DNA of 64,000 nt from Raineyella antarctica (GTDB lineage Bacteria; Actinomycetota; Actinomycetes; Propionibacteriales; Propionibacteriaceae), in contig NZ_FMYF01000002.1 in NCBI RefSeq assembly GCF_900092135.1, positions 186,001 through 250,000 of the forward strand, read 5' to 3'. The translations under genes were made by a program, and so were the position numbers. The notes beneath the pieces are model-generated. The model made no database searches. It saw nothing but the letters and a program-made list of their open reading frames with translations, and had not been told where the DNA came from. Below, in pieces: positions 46,463 through 58,900 of the stretch. The stretch's first letter is position 1; each line of letters starts with the position of its first letter.

Positions 46463-47248
46463 ATGGCCCTGTCCGAGGCCGCCCGCACCCACCACGACGA
46501 GCTGTTCGGCGAGCACCGCTCGACGCTCACCCAGACCGACCCCGAGTTCGTCGAACTGTTCGACAACTTCGCCTTCGACGAGATCATCGCCCACGACGAA
46601 CTCCCGGTGACCCTGCGCCTGCAGGCCATCCTCGCCGCGCTGATCGCGATGCAGGCCCTCGGCGAGCTGCGCGTGATGCTCGGCGCAGCACTGCGGGTGG
46701 GCGTGACCCCGGTCGAGATCAAGGAGATCGTCTACCAGGCGGTCCCGTACGTCGGCATCGGCCGGGCGTACGAGGCGCTTCACCTGGTCAACGAGGTGCT
46801 CACCGGCGCCGGCGTCGCGCTGCCGCTGGCCGGGCAGTCGACGACCACGCCGGCCACCCGCGAGGCAGCAGGCAGGTCCGTGCAGGAGGAGATCTTCGGG
46901 GACGCGATCGCCGCGATGTACGAGGCCTCGCCCCGCGACCAGGTGCACATCCAGCACCACCTGTCCGCCCACTGCTTCGGCGACCACTACACCCGGACCG
47001 GCCTGGACCTGGCCACCCGGGAGCTCCTCACCTTCGCGATGCTGACCGCGCTGGGCGGGTGCGAGCCGCAACTGACCGGACACGTCGCGGGCAACGCGGC
47101 GGTCGGCAACGGCCGGGCCCGGCTGCTCGAGGTGCTGACCCAGCTGCTGCCGTACGTGGGCTACCCGCGCACACTGAACGCGATCGGCTGCATCAACAAG
47201 GTGCTGCCCGAGGACACCGGGTCCGCGGACGAGCCCGACCCCCACTGA
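46463..47248 (+). CDS. Carboxymuconolactone decarboxylase family protein (two-domain)
   Basis: A 261-residue protein with two CMD/AhpD-like helical domains: residues 15-110 (LPVTLRLQAILAALIAMQALGELRVMLGAALRVGVTPVEIKEIVYQAVPYVGIGRAYEAL) and 135-250 (LATRELLTFAMLTALGGCEPQLTGHVAGN...LLEVLTQLLPYVGYPRTLNA). The redox C-x2-C of AhpD peroxidases is not present, so peroxidase activity is doubtful. Such proteins are often next to cupins and reductases, as here. Reaction unknown. Confidence 0.88.
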   Translation: MALSEAARTHHDELFGEHRSTLTQTDPEFVELFDNFAFDEIIAHDELPVTLRLQAILAALIAMQALGELRVMLGAALRVGVTPVEIKEIVYQAVPYVGIGRAYEALHLVNEVLTGAGVALPLAGQSTTTPATREAAGRSVQEEIFGDAIAAMYEASPRDQVHIQHHLSAHCFGDHYTRTGLDLATRELLTFAMLTALGGCEPQLTGHVAGNAAVGNGRARLLEVLTQLLPYVGYPRTLNAIGCINKVLPEDTGSADEPDPH

Positions 47249-47280
47249 CCGACCTGGCACCGACCCGCCCCGGGACCTGA

Positions 47281-48357
<1,077 letters not shown>

Positions 48358-48368
48358 AGGAGCACCCC

Positions 48369-48788
48369 ATGGAGAAACTCACCACCCCACCCACCGCCAA
48401 GGCACCCGCGGCCCAGTTCACCGGCGACGTGTACGTCGACGGGATCGTCAACCCGGGCCTCACCGGCAACGGCCCGTCCCGACTCGTCGTCGCGCACGTA
48501 CGTTTCGCGCCCTGTGCCCGGACGGACTGGCACTCCCACGCGCTCGGCCAGACCCTGCACGTGACCAGCGGGATCGGCCTGGTCGCCACCCGGGACGGCA
48601 ATGTCATCGTGATGCGTGCCGGCGACACCGTGTGGACCCCGCCGGGGGAGGAGCACTGGCACGGCGCGACGCGGGACAACTTCATGAGCCACTTCGCCAT
48701 GCTCGAGGATCCGCGGGACGTCGAGGCGACCACGTGGCTCGAGCCGGTGACCGACGAGACGTACGACGCGGCGCACCGCGACGTCTGA
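48369..48788 (+). CDS. Small cupin, hydroxynitrile-lyase-like
   Basis: A 139-residue single-domain cupin. Metal ligands are readable as H55, H57 and Q61 in DWHSHALGQTLHV and H96 in GEEHWHGATRDNFMSH. The spacing and the FTGDVYVDGI...ARTDWHSHALGQT...PGEEHWHG pattern match the manganese cupins that include the Granulicella hydroxynitrile lyase. Actual activity in this organism is unknown. It ends the AKR-cupin unit and is followed by a strong hairpin. Confidence 0.87.
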   Translation: MEKLTTPPTAKAPAAQFTGDVYVDGIVNPGLTGNGPSRLVVAHVRFAPCARTDWHSHALGQTLHVTSGIGLVATRDGNVIVMRAGDTVWTPPGEEHWHGATRDNFMSHFAMLEDPRDVEATTWLEPVTDETYDAAHRDV

Positions 48789-48979
48789 GCAGCTGGACCG
48801 GTGGAGCCGTCCAGCCGGGCCGGCGCGGCCGGGTGGGCGTTCCACGAGCGCAGCGGGAAGGTCCACGGCCCGGCCGGTGTCGATACTCCAGCAGATCAGC
48901 GCAGGCAGCGCCGCATCCACTCCAGGATGCCGAGGCCGGGGCGACCTCTGGGCTCCCGTCGGACGCTGGAGTGGCGACA

Positions 48980-49008
48980 GCAGCGCCCAGCCTCTGGCTG
49001 GGCGCTGC
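48980..49008. terminator. 13-bp hairpin after the cupin operon
   Basis: GCAGCGCCCAGCC (48980-48992) and GGCTGGGCGCTGC (48996-49008) pair perfectly with a 3-nt loop. The gap 48789-49098 shows no gene; the hairpin lies between convergent genes and probably terminates transcription on both strands. Confidence 0.65.
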
Positions 49009-49098
49009 CGGGACTACCTGACTCACCGGCTGCTCACCGGCGCCCGGGCCCGGCGGGAAGTTACGGACTCCCTGCCTGGCGACGATGGAGGCGGACGG

Positions 49099-49584
49099 CT
49101 ACGCCCATGTCCACGTGCCGGTGCCACCCATCTCGGTCGCCCCGGCGCCGATAGCGGCAGCTGTGATCTGCCCGAGGGCGCCGAAGTTGTCGCGCCAGCA
49201 GGTCACCTGGGCGATCCCACCCGAAGCTGCGCCGAACTGCACGTGGAAGCCGCAGTCGCCGACGAGCACCTCAGGGGCAACGAACGGTCCGCCGCCGAAG
49301 CTCTCCACGGCACCGGCGCCGACGCCCCAGGCCCGGCCCTCGAAGTGGACCTTCTTCTTCGAATCCGTGTACTCCAGATCGATGCGGACCACGGAGTAGA
49401 TCAGGTACGACTGGATGCTGAGCGTGCCACTGGCGCCGTAGGTGCCCGTTGCGGCGGTCTGGACCTGCTGCAGCAGGTCCGGGTTTCCTTCGGCCTTCAG
49501 ACCTTCGATGTAGTGTGCCTGCTTCTGTGCAAGCTCCTGCTGGCCGGCGGTCAATTGCTGGGCGGTGAACGTGGCGTTGGTCAT
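49099..49584 (-). CDS. Small protein with possible VapA-like beta-barrel
   Basis: A 161-residue protein starting at ATG 49584 (MTNATFTAQQLTAGQQELAQKQ). After a helical N-terminus (residues 8-45), the rest is Gly-rich and beta-like: GTYGASGTLSIQSYLIYSVVRIDLEYTDSKKKVHFEGRAWGVGAGAVESFGGGPF and LGQITAAAIGAGATEMGGTGTWTW. The GRAW.GxGxG...GGxF and closing GGTGTW patterns recall the Rhodococcus equi VapA barrel, but the similarity is by eye. There is no signal peptide. It lies near a Tc toxin locus, in the opposite direction. Function unknown. Confidence 0.6.
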   Translation of the reverse strand: MTNATFTAQQLTAGQQELAQKQAHYIEGLKAEGNPDLLQQVQTAATGTYGASGTLSIQSYLIYSVVRIDLEYTDSKKKVHFEGRAWGVGAGAVESFGGGPFVAPEVLVGDCGFHVQFGAASGGIAQVTCWRDNFGALGQITAAAIGAGATEMGGTGTWTWA

Positions 49585-49899
49585 GAGCTGTTACCCCTTC
49601 TCTGGGTGCGTGGACTCGTTCCGAGTCCACGGTTGCGGCGGCATGTCGCTACGTGCTCGACAAGGTGGTCGGTCCGTTGTGGGCGGCTCATGCCGATCAC
49701 GTCCGGGCCGCGATTCGATGACTCACCGCGGTTCGACTGCCCTGCAGTCCTTGCGGCCTGCTCACGATTCTTCTCGTCCACCAGGGGCCGGTCCATGGAC
49801 CTGGACCTACACCTGCGCCGTCTTCTGGCCTGGCCGATATGGCAACTGCCGCTTCGGGGCCGCTTCGGGGCCGCTCCGGGGGCCGGTCCTGGGCCGAGT

Positions 49900-49989
49900 G
49901 TGTACTGAATCCCAACGCCCGGCCTCGATCGACGGAGATTCGTCACGCAAGTCCTGGGATCGAGGGGTAGGCGTTGGGATTCAGTACAC
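49900..49989. repeat. 90-bp palindromic element with perfect 20-bp arms
   Basis: GTGTACTGAATCCCAACGCC (49900-49919) and its exact complement (49970-49989) enclose 50 bp in which CCTCGATC and GATCGAGG also pair. It sits in the otherwise empty 49585-50076 gap, 87 bp before the aldo/keto reductase start. A miniature mobile palindrome or strong structured leader are possible; no clear target duplication (GAGT/GAGA flanks). Confidence 0.8.
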
Positions 49990-50076
49990 GAGACACTGGA
50001 GCATCGGCCCCCGAGGGCCCCGTTCCCCGCTGCACCCCACGACATTTCGAGCATCGCGACTGGCAAGGAGCATTCC

Positions 50077-50937
50077 GTGCAGAACGTCACCCTCAACAAC
50101 GGCGTCAAGATGCCGATCCTCGGCTTCGGTGTCTACCAGGTCCCCCCGGAAGCGACCGAGCAGGCGGTCAGCGATGCCCTGGCCGTCGGCTACCGCCACC
50201 TCGACACCGCTGCCGCCTACGGCAACGAGATCGCGGTGGGTCGAGCCATCGCCAGCAGCGGTATCCCGCGGGAGGAGCTGTTCGTCACGACCAAGCTCTG
50301 GGTGCAGGACTCCGGCCTGCGCGGCGCGGGGGAGGACAACGCGAGGCGGGCGTGCGAGACCTCCATGCATCGCCTCGGGCTCGAGTACCTCGACCTCTAC
50401 CTGATCCACCAGCCGTACGGGGACTACTACAGCTCCTGGCGAGCCATGCAGGAGCTGCACCGCGACGGGCTGGTCGAGGCGATCGGCGTCTCCAACTTCA
50501 TGCCCGACCGGCTGGTCGACCTGATCACCAACAACGAGATCGTGCCGGCGGTCAACCAGATCGAGACGCACCCCTTCTACCAGCGGGCCGACTACCAGCG
50601 GCTGATGGACAAGCACGGCGTACGGATCCAGTCCTGGGGACCCTTCGCCGAGGGCCGCAACAACCTCTTCGGCAACGAGGTGCTCAGCGGGATCGGTACC
50701 GCCCACGAGAAGTCGGTCGCCCAGGTCGTGCTGCGCTGGCTGATCCAGCGCGGGGTCGTGGTGATCCCCAAGTCGGTCCACCCCGAGCGGATGGCGGAGA
50801 ACTTCGACGTCTTCGACTTCGAGCTGTCCGAGGACGAGATGGCGCGGATCGCGACGCTGGACCAGGGCGTGAGCCAGTTCTTCGACCACCGGGATCCGGG
50901 CATGACCAAGCGACTCGGCTCGTCGCGGGTGGACTGA
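50077..50937 (+). CDS. Aldo/keto reductase (2,5-diketo-D-gluconate reductase type)
   Basis: A 286-residue AKR5-like reductase starting at GTG 50077 after AAGGAG ([21 protein letters not shown]). Catalytic residues: [20 protein letters not shown] (Asp, Tyr), [11 protein letters not shown] (Lys), [15 protein letters not shown] (His). Family signature [15 protein letters not shown] and cofactor end [22 protein letters not shown]. Substrate not determinable. A long palindrome occupies its upstream region. Confidence 0.93.
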   Translation: MQNVTLNNGVKMPILGFGVYQVPPEATEQAVSDALAVGYRHLDTAAAYGNEIAVGRAIASSGIPREELFVTTKLWVQDSGLRGAGEDNARRACETSMHRLGLEYLDLYLIHQPYGDYYSSWRAMQELHRDGLVEAIGVSNFMPDRLVDLITNNEIVPAVNQIETHPFYQRADYQRLMDKHGVRIQSWGPFAEGRNNLFGNEVLSGIGTAHEKSVAQVVLRWLIQRGVVVIPKSVHPERMAENFDVFDFELSEDEMARIATLDQGVSQFFDHRDPGMTKRLGSSRVD

Positions 50938-51017
50938 GTTTCCTCGCACACAGGGCGTTCGTCGCCTCGATACGCTGGTCGGGCAGCAGCATCACCTACC
51001 AGGGTGGGGGCATAGCC

Positions 51018-51812
51018 ATGTCGGCTCCGGGATACCGCGTCGAACGGATGAGCAGGGCCCGACGGGCCCTCGCAGCGGGCCAGGAGTCCGTCCGCCACAA
51101 GCACCTGATGCTCGCCCTGGTCGAGGCGGACCTGACAGTCCCGCGCGGGCTGATCCGCGAGCACGGTGAGTCGACCGGGGAGCACCTCTCCCTGACGGCG
51201 TACGTGACCACCTGCGTGGCGCGCGCTCTGGCCGAGGTCCCCGAGCTCAACGCGTTCCGCCGCGGCCACTCCCTGGTGTTCCTGGACGAGGTGATCGTGG
51301 AGGTCCTGCTCGAGCGGACGATCGACGGACAGCCGGCCGTCGGCTACCTGCCGATCCGGCACGCCGACGCCAAGACGCTGCGCCAGGTGCACGACGAGAT
51401 CCGTGCCGGGCAGGCCGCCCGGCACGAGACCATTGCCGGCCAGCAATGGTTGGCGCTGATACCGCCGTTCGCGGCCCGCCCGTTGATGTGGTGGGTGCGC
51501 CGCAGCACCAGGTGGGCGCTGCAGCTCGGCGTGGCGGGGGTCAACAACCTGGGCATGGGCACCAAGGTCGCCGGCTGGGGCCTTAGTCCGGGGGCAGGGA
51601 CGCTGGGGGTGACCATCGGCGGAATCGGCCGACGACTCGCGTGGCAGGACGGTCAGCTGGGTGAGCAGGAGATCGCCCACCTCACCCTGGCCTTCGACCA
51701 CGATGTGATCGATGGCGCGCCGGCGGCCCGGTTCACCGAACGGCTGGTGGAGCTACTGGCCGGCGGGGAGGCGCTTCGCGTGCTCGTGGGGGAGGACGCC
51801 GCGAGCGGCTAA
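51018..51812 (+). CDS. Free-standing 2-oxoacid dehydrogenase E2-type acyltransferase domain
   Basis: A 264-residue protein made only of the catalytic (CAT-like) domain of lipoyl acyltransferases, with no lipoyl or E1/E3-binding domain. N-terminus YRVERMSRARRALAAGQESVRHKHLMLALVEADLT; active-site region LAFDHDVIDGAPAARF (H-x3-D-G). A hydrophobic block ALIPPFAARPLMWWVRRSTRWALQLGVAGVNNLGM replaces part of the usual core. Such orphan domains are common in actinobacteria and their acyl substrate is not known. Not near any dehydrogenase genes. Confidence 0.85.
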   Translation: MSAPGYRVERMSRARRALAAGQESVRHKHLMLALVEADLTVPRGLIREHGESTGEHLSLTAYVTTCVARALAEVPELNAFRRGHSLVFLDEVIVEVLLERTIDGQPAVGYLPIRHADAKTLRQVHDEIRAGQAARHETIAGQQWLALIPPFAARPLMWWVRRSTRWALQLGVAGVNNLGMGTKVAGWGLSPGAGTLGVTIGGIGRRLAWQDGQLGEQEIAHLTLAFDHDVIDGAPAARFTERLVELLAGGEALRVLVGEDAASG

Positions 51813-51884
51813 GGCGCTGAGCCGCGGGTTCCGCAGCAGCTCAGTGTGCGGCGCCCCAGGGCCGGCACCCAGCGGCACGATGCG

Positions 51885-52328
51885 TCAGGGGTGGAGGGTT
51901 TCCGTGCTCTCGAGTCGGTGCTTCAGGCCGGTCCAGATCCGGCGCTCCATCCGGTTGCCGAGCACCCCGACGAAGGGGGACAGCAGCCGGAACCAGCCCT
52001 TCGGGCGGACCTGCCAGTCCCAGCCCATCTCGGTCCCGCCGGCCACCGGGGCGTACGTGGTCACCCCGATCGTCTCCATCGTCGAGCTGGTGGTCCGCGA
52101 CCCCAGCCGGTGCGGCCGGTCGTACTCGGTCAGCTCGATCTCCAGCTCCATGCCCGACCGGCCCATCCGGGCGTGGAAGCGGCTGCCGGGGCCGATCGGG
52201 CCGGGGGTGAGCAGCTCGACGCCGGTCATGTCCGGGTTGTACGAGGGCTCGTTGCGCGAGTCGGCGACGGCGTCGAAGACCAGCTCGGGTGGGGCGCTGA
52301 TCGGCAGGTGTCCGGAGACGTGGACCAT
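51885..52328 (-). CDS. SRPBCC-family protein
   Basis: A 147-residue START-like ligand-binding protein (MVHVSGHLPISAPPELVFDAVADSRNEPSYNPDMTGVELLTPGPIGPGSRFHARM). The fold is recognised from its N-terminal hydrophobic strand, the D-x-R-N-E-P-x-Y-N-P helix and the C-terminal helix (GVLGNRMERRIWTGLKHRLES). Members bind lipids or polyketides; no reaction is assigned. Confidence 0.85.
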   Translation of the reverse strand: MVHVSGHLPISAPPELVFDAVADSRNEPSYNPDMTGVELLTPGPIGPGSRFHARMGRSGMELEIELTEYDRPHRLGSRTTSSTMETIGVTTYAPVAGGTEMGWDWQVRPKGWFRLLSPFVGVLGNRMERRIWTGLKHRLESTETLHP

Positions 52329-52912
52329 GCGTCCACGCTACGCCGGAGGTTCCGGAATTGTCCCCCGTTACTCCCTTTCAGACAAATGACTTTCGGCTAC
52401 AACTAGTGGCCAGAATCGGAGATGTTCCATTGCGTGCAGCCGTGCATCCAATTGCTTCCCGGGATTGGCTTAGAGTCTCGCAGGAATGATTGCGTGGGTG
52501 GCCTTTCCGGGGGCAGACTGAAGAAGCTTTCGGTCAGTCCCGCACTGTTCTCCGGAACTGTGTCAGCGACTGTATTCATCGACCATTCCCGCGCGCCCTG
52601 TGCCCGTGGGCCGGCGAAGGGAGCGGTGATGCCGGGCCCGATGACCCCCCAGAACGGCGATCAGGATCCTCCGCGCACTGTTTGCACGGTGGGGTCCTTG
52701 GGTTTCCCCGGATCCGTTGTCGACTCCCGTGCGCTGGGAGTGAAGGTCGTCGGGTGCAAGGTCGAGGGCATCGGACACAACGCCTCTATGCGAATGAGGG
52801 CGAGTTCTCCGGTCCGGGTCGGCACATCGCTTTTCACTGACTTGCTTTTCACTGACGATGCCGGCGATATCGCCGGGACTCCGGTCCTCGGCGCATCCCT
52901 GATCCGGGCGGC
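52329..52912. promoter_or_regulatory. Long leader of the Tc toxin operon with a 13-bp direct repeat
   Basis: This 584-bp gap holds no convincing gene. Around 52380-52480 it is noticeably AT-richer than its surroundings, fitting a promoter region. GCTTTTCACTGAC occurs twice, at 52829-52841 and 52844-52856 (15-bp spacing), 57 bp before the TcB-TcC start; it may be a regulator site. No terminator-like hairpin was found. Confidence 0.4.
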
Positions 52913-55900
52913 ATGAACCGCCCCACGGGCAGCTCCCCGTTTCAGCCCCCAGCCGGGAACACTGGGGTCATCGGGAACGCCGGAACGCAGCCCGCACCAG
53001 ACTCTGCCAACCAGATCTCCGGCACCCCGGCCTCCGGCCCCCAGGCCTCCACCAGCGCCACCCCCGCCACCGGCCCCTTCTCCCCACCGGCGATCCAGCT
53101 CCCGCGTGGCGGCGGGGCCATCCGCGGCCTGGGCGAGAAGTTCACCGTCAACGCCGCGACCGGTACCGGCTCGTTCAGCATCCCGCTGGGGGCCTCGCCG
53201 GGCCGCTCCGGCTTCGGCCCCGACCTCAACCTGGTGTACGACTCGGGCGCCGGCAACGGACCGTTCGGACTGGGCTGGAGTCTCGACCAGCCGGCTGTCA
53301 GCCGGCGCACCGACAAGGGCCTGCCGCGCTACGACGACTCGGACGTGTTCGTCCTCTCCGGGGCCGAGGACCTCGTCCCGGCCACTGACGCGCTCCCGGA
53401 CCGGGACGGCTACCGGATCACCCGCTACCGGCCCCGCACCGAGGGATCGTTCGCCCGGATCGAGCGCTGGGCCAGCCGCACCGACCCCACCGACACGTAC
53501 TGGCGCACCATCTCCGCCGACGACGTCACCACCTACTACGGTCGGACCGCGGCCGAGCGGATCAGCGACCCGGCCGACCCGACCCGGATCTTCAGCTGGC
53601 TCGTGAGCTCCAGCCACGACGCGTTCGGCAACGCGATCGCGTACGACTACCGACCCGAGGACGGCGCCGGCGTCGACCCGGGCCTGAGCTACGAGCAGGG
53701 CCGGGCCCGGTCGCAGCGCTACCTGGCCGGGATCCGCTACGGCAACGTCCACTCCCGCCTCGACCCCGACCACGCCGGCGACTGGGACACCGCCTGGCTG
53801 TTCGAGGTGGTGTTCGACCACGGCGAGGGCCTGCTGGTCGACGACCCGCCCGACGCCGCGCCCGACGCCCCCGCAGGCGGCGCGCCCGACGCACCCGCCG
53901 CCGACGGCCACCGCTACGTACGCCTCACCGCCGGCGGGGACTGGCCGGTACGACCGGACCCGTTCTCCAGCTACCGGGCCGGCTTCGAGGTGCGGACCTA
54001 CCGCCGCTGCGAACGGGTCCTGGTGTTCCACACGATGGCCGAGCTGGGCGCGGAGCCGACCCTGGTGCGCGACATCGCCCTCACGTACGACGACACGTCC
54101 GGCTACTCCTTGCTCACCTCGGTCCGTGCCGGCGGCCACCGGCGCGTCGGCGACCGGTACCGTACGGCGGGCCTGCCCCCCCTGGACCTGCGCTACAGCC
54201 GGACCGAGTTCGGCACCCGGGCAAGGACGCTGGCCGCCGTCGACCTGCCCGGTCCGACCCAATGGGTGGACCTGGACGGGGAGGGGATCGCGGGCGCCCT
54301 CACCCGGCAGGACAGCGCCTGGTGGTACCGCCGCAACACCGGCGACGGGGGCCTGGCCGCCGCCGAACTGCAGGCAACCACGCCCTCGACCCGCGGCCGG
54401 CTGCTGGACCTGGCCGGCGACGGCTCGCTCGACCTGGTCGACGCCACCACCGCCCCCGGCTTCCACGAGCGCACCGACGAGGCCGGCTGGTCCCCGCACC
54501 GTACGTTCACCTCCTGGCCCGACCTGGACTGGGACGACCCGGCGCAACGCCTCACCGACCTGACCGGCGACGGCCTGCCCGACGTCCTGCGGCTGTACGG
54601 TGACGGCCTGACCTGGCACCGGTCGCTGGGGGAGCAGGGCTACGACCTGCCGCTGGACGTCCGGCCCGCCCCGGAGCTGGTGTTCGCCGACGGTACCGGC
54701 ACGGTGTTCCTGGCCGACCTGTCCGGCGACGGCCTGTCCGACCTGGTGCGGATCCGTAACGGCGACATCCGCTACTGGCCCAACCTCGGCTACGGCCGGT
54801 TCGGGGCCGCGGTGGTGATGGCCGACGCCCCCCTGCTGGACGCCCCGGAGGCCTTCGATGCCCGCCGGATCCGGCTGGGCGACATCGACGGCAGCGGGCC
54901 CACCGACCTGGTCTACCTGGCCGCCGACGGCGCCCGGGCGTACGCCAACCGCAGCGGCAACTCCTGGTCCGCCGCCGTCCCGATCACCGCCCTGCCACCC
55001 CTGGACGACCTGACCGAGGTCGAGGTGACCGACCTGCTCGGCACCGGCACCGGCTGCCTGGTCTGGTCCTCCCCGGCCCCGAACGACGCCCCCGCGCCGG
55101 TGCGCTACGTCGAGCTGATGGCCGCCGGCAAGCCGCACCTGCTGACCGAGGCGGCGAACAACCTCGGCGCGCTGACCCGGATCACGTACGAGTCCTCCAC
55201 CCAGCACTACCTGCGCGACGCCCGCGAGGGCACGCCGTGGATCACCCGGCTGCCCTTCCCGGTGCACGTCGTCGCCGGCGTCGAGACCCGCGACCTGGTC
55301 GCGGGCAACACCTTCACCACCACGTACGCCTACCACCACGGCCACTACGACGGGGTGGAGCGCGAGTTCCGCGGCTTCGGCCGGGTCGACCAGCGCGACA
55401 GCGAGACCTTCGACGCGCGCCCCGCCGGCGCCAACCAGGACCCCGCCTTCCACGTGCCGCCGGTGCTGACCCGCAGCTGGTACCACACCGGCGCCCACCT
55501 CGGCGGGGACCGGATCTCCCAGCTCTACGCGCACGAGTACTTCCCCGGCGACCTGCTCCCCGACACCGTGCTGCCCGCCGGGCTCACCGCCGAGGAGGAG
55601 CGCGAGGCCTGCCGGGCACTGCGCGGCACCCTGCTGCGCCAGGAGGTCTACGCCCTCGACGGGTCCGACCGCGAGCCGTACCCCTACCAGGTCTCCGAGG
55701 CCAACGCCACGGTCCGGCTGCTGCAGCCACGCGGAACGGGCCCGCACGCCGTCTTCCTGCCGCACCCGCGCGAGTCGCTGCAGACCCAGCTGGAGCGCGA
55801 CACCGCCGACCCGCGCACCACCCGTACGCTCACCCTGGCGACCAACGAGTACGGCCAGGTCACCCGCGCGGTCGCGATCGCCTTCGGCCGGCAGGCACCC

Positions 55901-58900
55901 GACCCGGCGCTATCGGCCGAGGCGCGCGCCGACCAGGCCCGGGCGCACCTCACCTGCACCGACACCAGCTACACCGCTCCGGTCGAGGAGGTCGACGACC
56001 ACCGGCTGCCGGCGCTGCACACCGCCCTCACGTACGAGGTCACCGGCCTGTCCGCCGCGCTGCCCTTCGACCAGTTGGCGGCCGCGATCGAGGCCGCCCC
56101 GGTGATCGCGTACGAGGACGACCCGCCGGCCACCGCCGCCCGCCGCCCGATCGAGGTCGAACGCGTCCGCTACCGGCGCGACGACCTGACCGGGCCCGCG
56201 GACTGGGGCGTGGTCGGGGCCCGGGGGCTGATGCACGAGACCTACCGGCAGGCCTTCACCCCCGGACTGCTGCAGCGTGCCTACCCGCACGACGTCACCG
56301 CCCTGCTCCCCGGCGCCGGCTACCGCGACCTGGACTCCGACGGCTCCTGGTGGGTGCCCTCGGGTCGCGCCGGGTACGGCGACCTGGCCACCGCCCGGCG
56401 GCACTTCTTCCGGCCCACCCGGTTCGAGGACCCGTTCGGCGGCACCACCACCGTCGACTACGACGGCTACGACCTGGTCGCGACCCGCAGCACCGATGCG
56501 CTCGGCAACCAGACCACTGCGGAGATCGACTACCGGCTGCTCGGCCCCTGGGCGGTCACCGACCCGAACGGCGACCGCACCGAGGCCGCCTTCGACCTGC
56601 TGGGGATGGTCACCGCCACCGCCCGGGTCGGCAACGCGGGCGAGGGGGACGTGCTGGACGGCTTCGACACCGACCTCACCGCGGCCCAGGTGCAGGCCCA
56701 CCTGGCCGACCCGCTCGCCGATCCGGCGGCCCTGCTGGGCCGGGCCGGTACGCGTCTGGTCCCGGACGTGGACGCCTTCGCCCGGACCGGCGCCCCGGTC
56801 GTGGTGGCCACCCTGGCCCGGGAGGTGCACGCCGCCGACGCCCCGACCTCGCCGGTCCAGCAGGCCTTCGCCTACAGCGACGGGTTCGGCCGGGAGATCC
56901 AGCGCAAGGTGCAGGCCGAGCCGGACAACGGCCCGCGCTGGACCGCTACCGGCTGGACCGTCTTCAACAACAAGGGCCGGCCGGTCCAGCAGTTCGAACC
57001 ATTCTTCACCGCCACGCCGGCCTTCGAGGGCGACGTGCGCGCCGGGCCCAGCGGCACCCTCTTCTACGACCCGCCCGGCCGGGTCGTCGCGGTGCTCAAC
57101 CCCGACGGCTCGTACGGCAAGACGGTCTTCTCCCCGTGGTGGCAGCGCGAGTACGACGGCAACGACACGGTGGCGACCGACCCGGCCACCGACCCCGACA
57201 TCGGGCCGGTCGTGCAGGCCTTCCTCACCGCCCGGCCCGGCCGCCAGACCTGGCTGGCCCGCCACCAGGGCGAGGACGCCGCGACCAAGGCGACCGCCCA
57301 CGCCGACACCCCGCTGACCCGCGTCCTGGACGGCCTCGGCCGCGGCTTCCTGACCCGGGCCGACAAGGGCGGGACGCTGCTGGACACCCGCACGGTGCTG
57401 GACGGAGAGGGCAACACCCGCGCGGTCGTCGACCCGCTGGGCCGCACCGTCGCGACCGCGGACTTCGACATGCTCGGCACCGCCGTGCACCGCTCGAGCG
57501 TGGATGCCGGCGACCGGTGGACGCTGAACGACGTCGCCGGCCGGCCCGTCACGGCCTGGGACAGCCGCGGCCACGCGTTCACCACCACGTACGACGCCCT
57601 GCGCCGCCCGCTGAGCCGCACCGTCGCCGGCTCCGATCCCCAGCACTCCGACCCCGACACCCTGGCCGGGCCGGTGACGTTCGAGCGGACCGAGTACGGC
57701 GAGGGCCTGCCGAACGACCGTGCCCGGCACCTGCGCGGCCGGGTGCACCGGCGCTTCGACGCGGCCGGGATCCTCACCCACACGTACGACTTCGCCGGCA
57801 ACACCACCGCCCGGACCCGCGAGGTCGCCACCACCGTCGACCGGGCGATCGACTGGGCACTGCCCCAGCCGCCCGGTGAGGCCTACACCGCCACCTCCCG
57901 CTACGACGCGCTGAACCGGATGGTGCAGACCATCGCGGCGCACCCGGACGGCGCCGGGCCGTACGACGTCACCCAGCCGGTCTACAACGAGGCCAACCTG
58001 CTGGAGCGCCTGGACGTCTGGCTCGGCCGGCCCGCCAATCCCGCCGGCCTGATCGACCCGGCCACCGACCCGCCCTCGGCCACCACCGGCATCGCGGACG
58101 TCGACTACGACGCCAAGGGCCAGCGCCTGCGGCTCGAGCTGCGCAACGGCGTGACCACCAGCTACACGTACGACCCCGACACGTACCGCCTGCAGCGGTT
58201 GACCACCACCCGGCCGGCGCCGTTCGGCGACACCGTCCAGGACCTGGCGTACGCGTACGACCCGGCCGGCAACATCACCTCGATCACCGACGCCGCCGTG
58301 GCAGCGGTGTTCTTCCGCAACCAGGTGGTCGAGGCGGCCAACGACTACACGTACGACCCGCTCTACCGGCTCACCCGGGCGACCGGCCGCGAGCACGTCG
58401 GGCAGGGCCGGGTGCCGTACGGCCCGGACGACGCCGCCGCGCTCGGCCTGCCGCAGCCCGGTGACGGCACCGCGATGGGCCGCTACTGCGAGACGTACGA
58501 CTACGACGACGCCGGCAACCTGGCCGAGCTGAGGCACCAGGAGTCCTGCCCGGGCGCGCTGTCCTGGACCCGCTCGTTCGTCCATGCCGCCGACAGCAAC
58601 CGGCTCACCAGCACCACCGTCGGGGCCAGCACCGAGACGTTCGACCATGACCCGCACGGCAGCATCCTGGCGATGGCCCACCTGCCGTCGCTGGCCTGGA
58701 ACTTCCGCGACCAACTGGCCGCCAGCACCCGGCAGGCCGGCCCCGGCGGCTCGACCCGCTACGTGTACGACGCGGACGGCAACCGGGTCCGCAAGGTGCG
58801 CCTGGACGCCGGCGGCCAGGTGCTGGAGGACCGGGTCTACCTGGGCGACACCGAGGTGTACCGCCGGCACAGCGGGGCGGCCGCCGGGCTGGAGCGCCGC

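Noticed and set aside
49900..49989. Integron attC site or tRNA-like gene
   Set aside because: There is no integrase nearby, no attC core GTTRRRY pair, and no cloverleaf or anticodon arm; it is a simple long palindrome.
52661..55765. Very long minus-strand open frame (over 1000 codons) across the TcB-TcC gene, with others at 55910-58909 and 60319-63987
   Set aside because: These are antisense shadows of GC-rich coding DNA. Their translations are low-complexity Gly/Val/Arg/Asp and match no family, while the + strand encodes coherent Tc domains.
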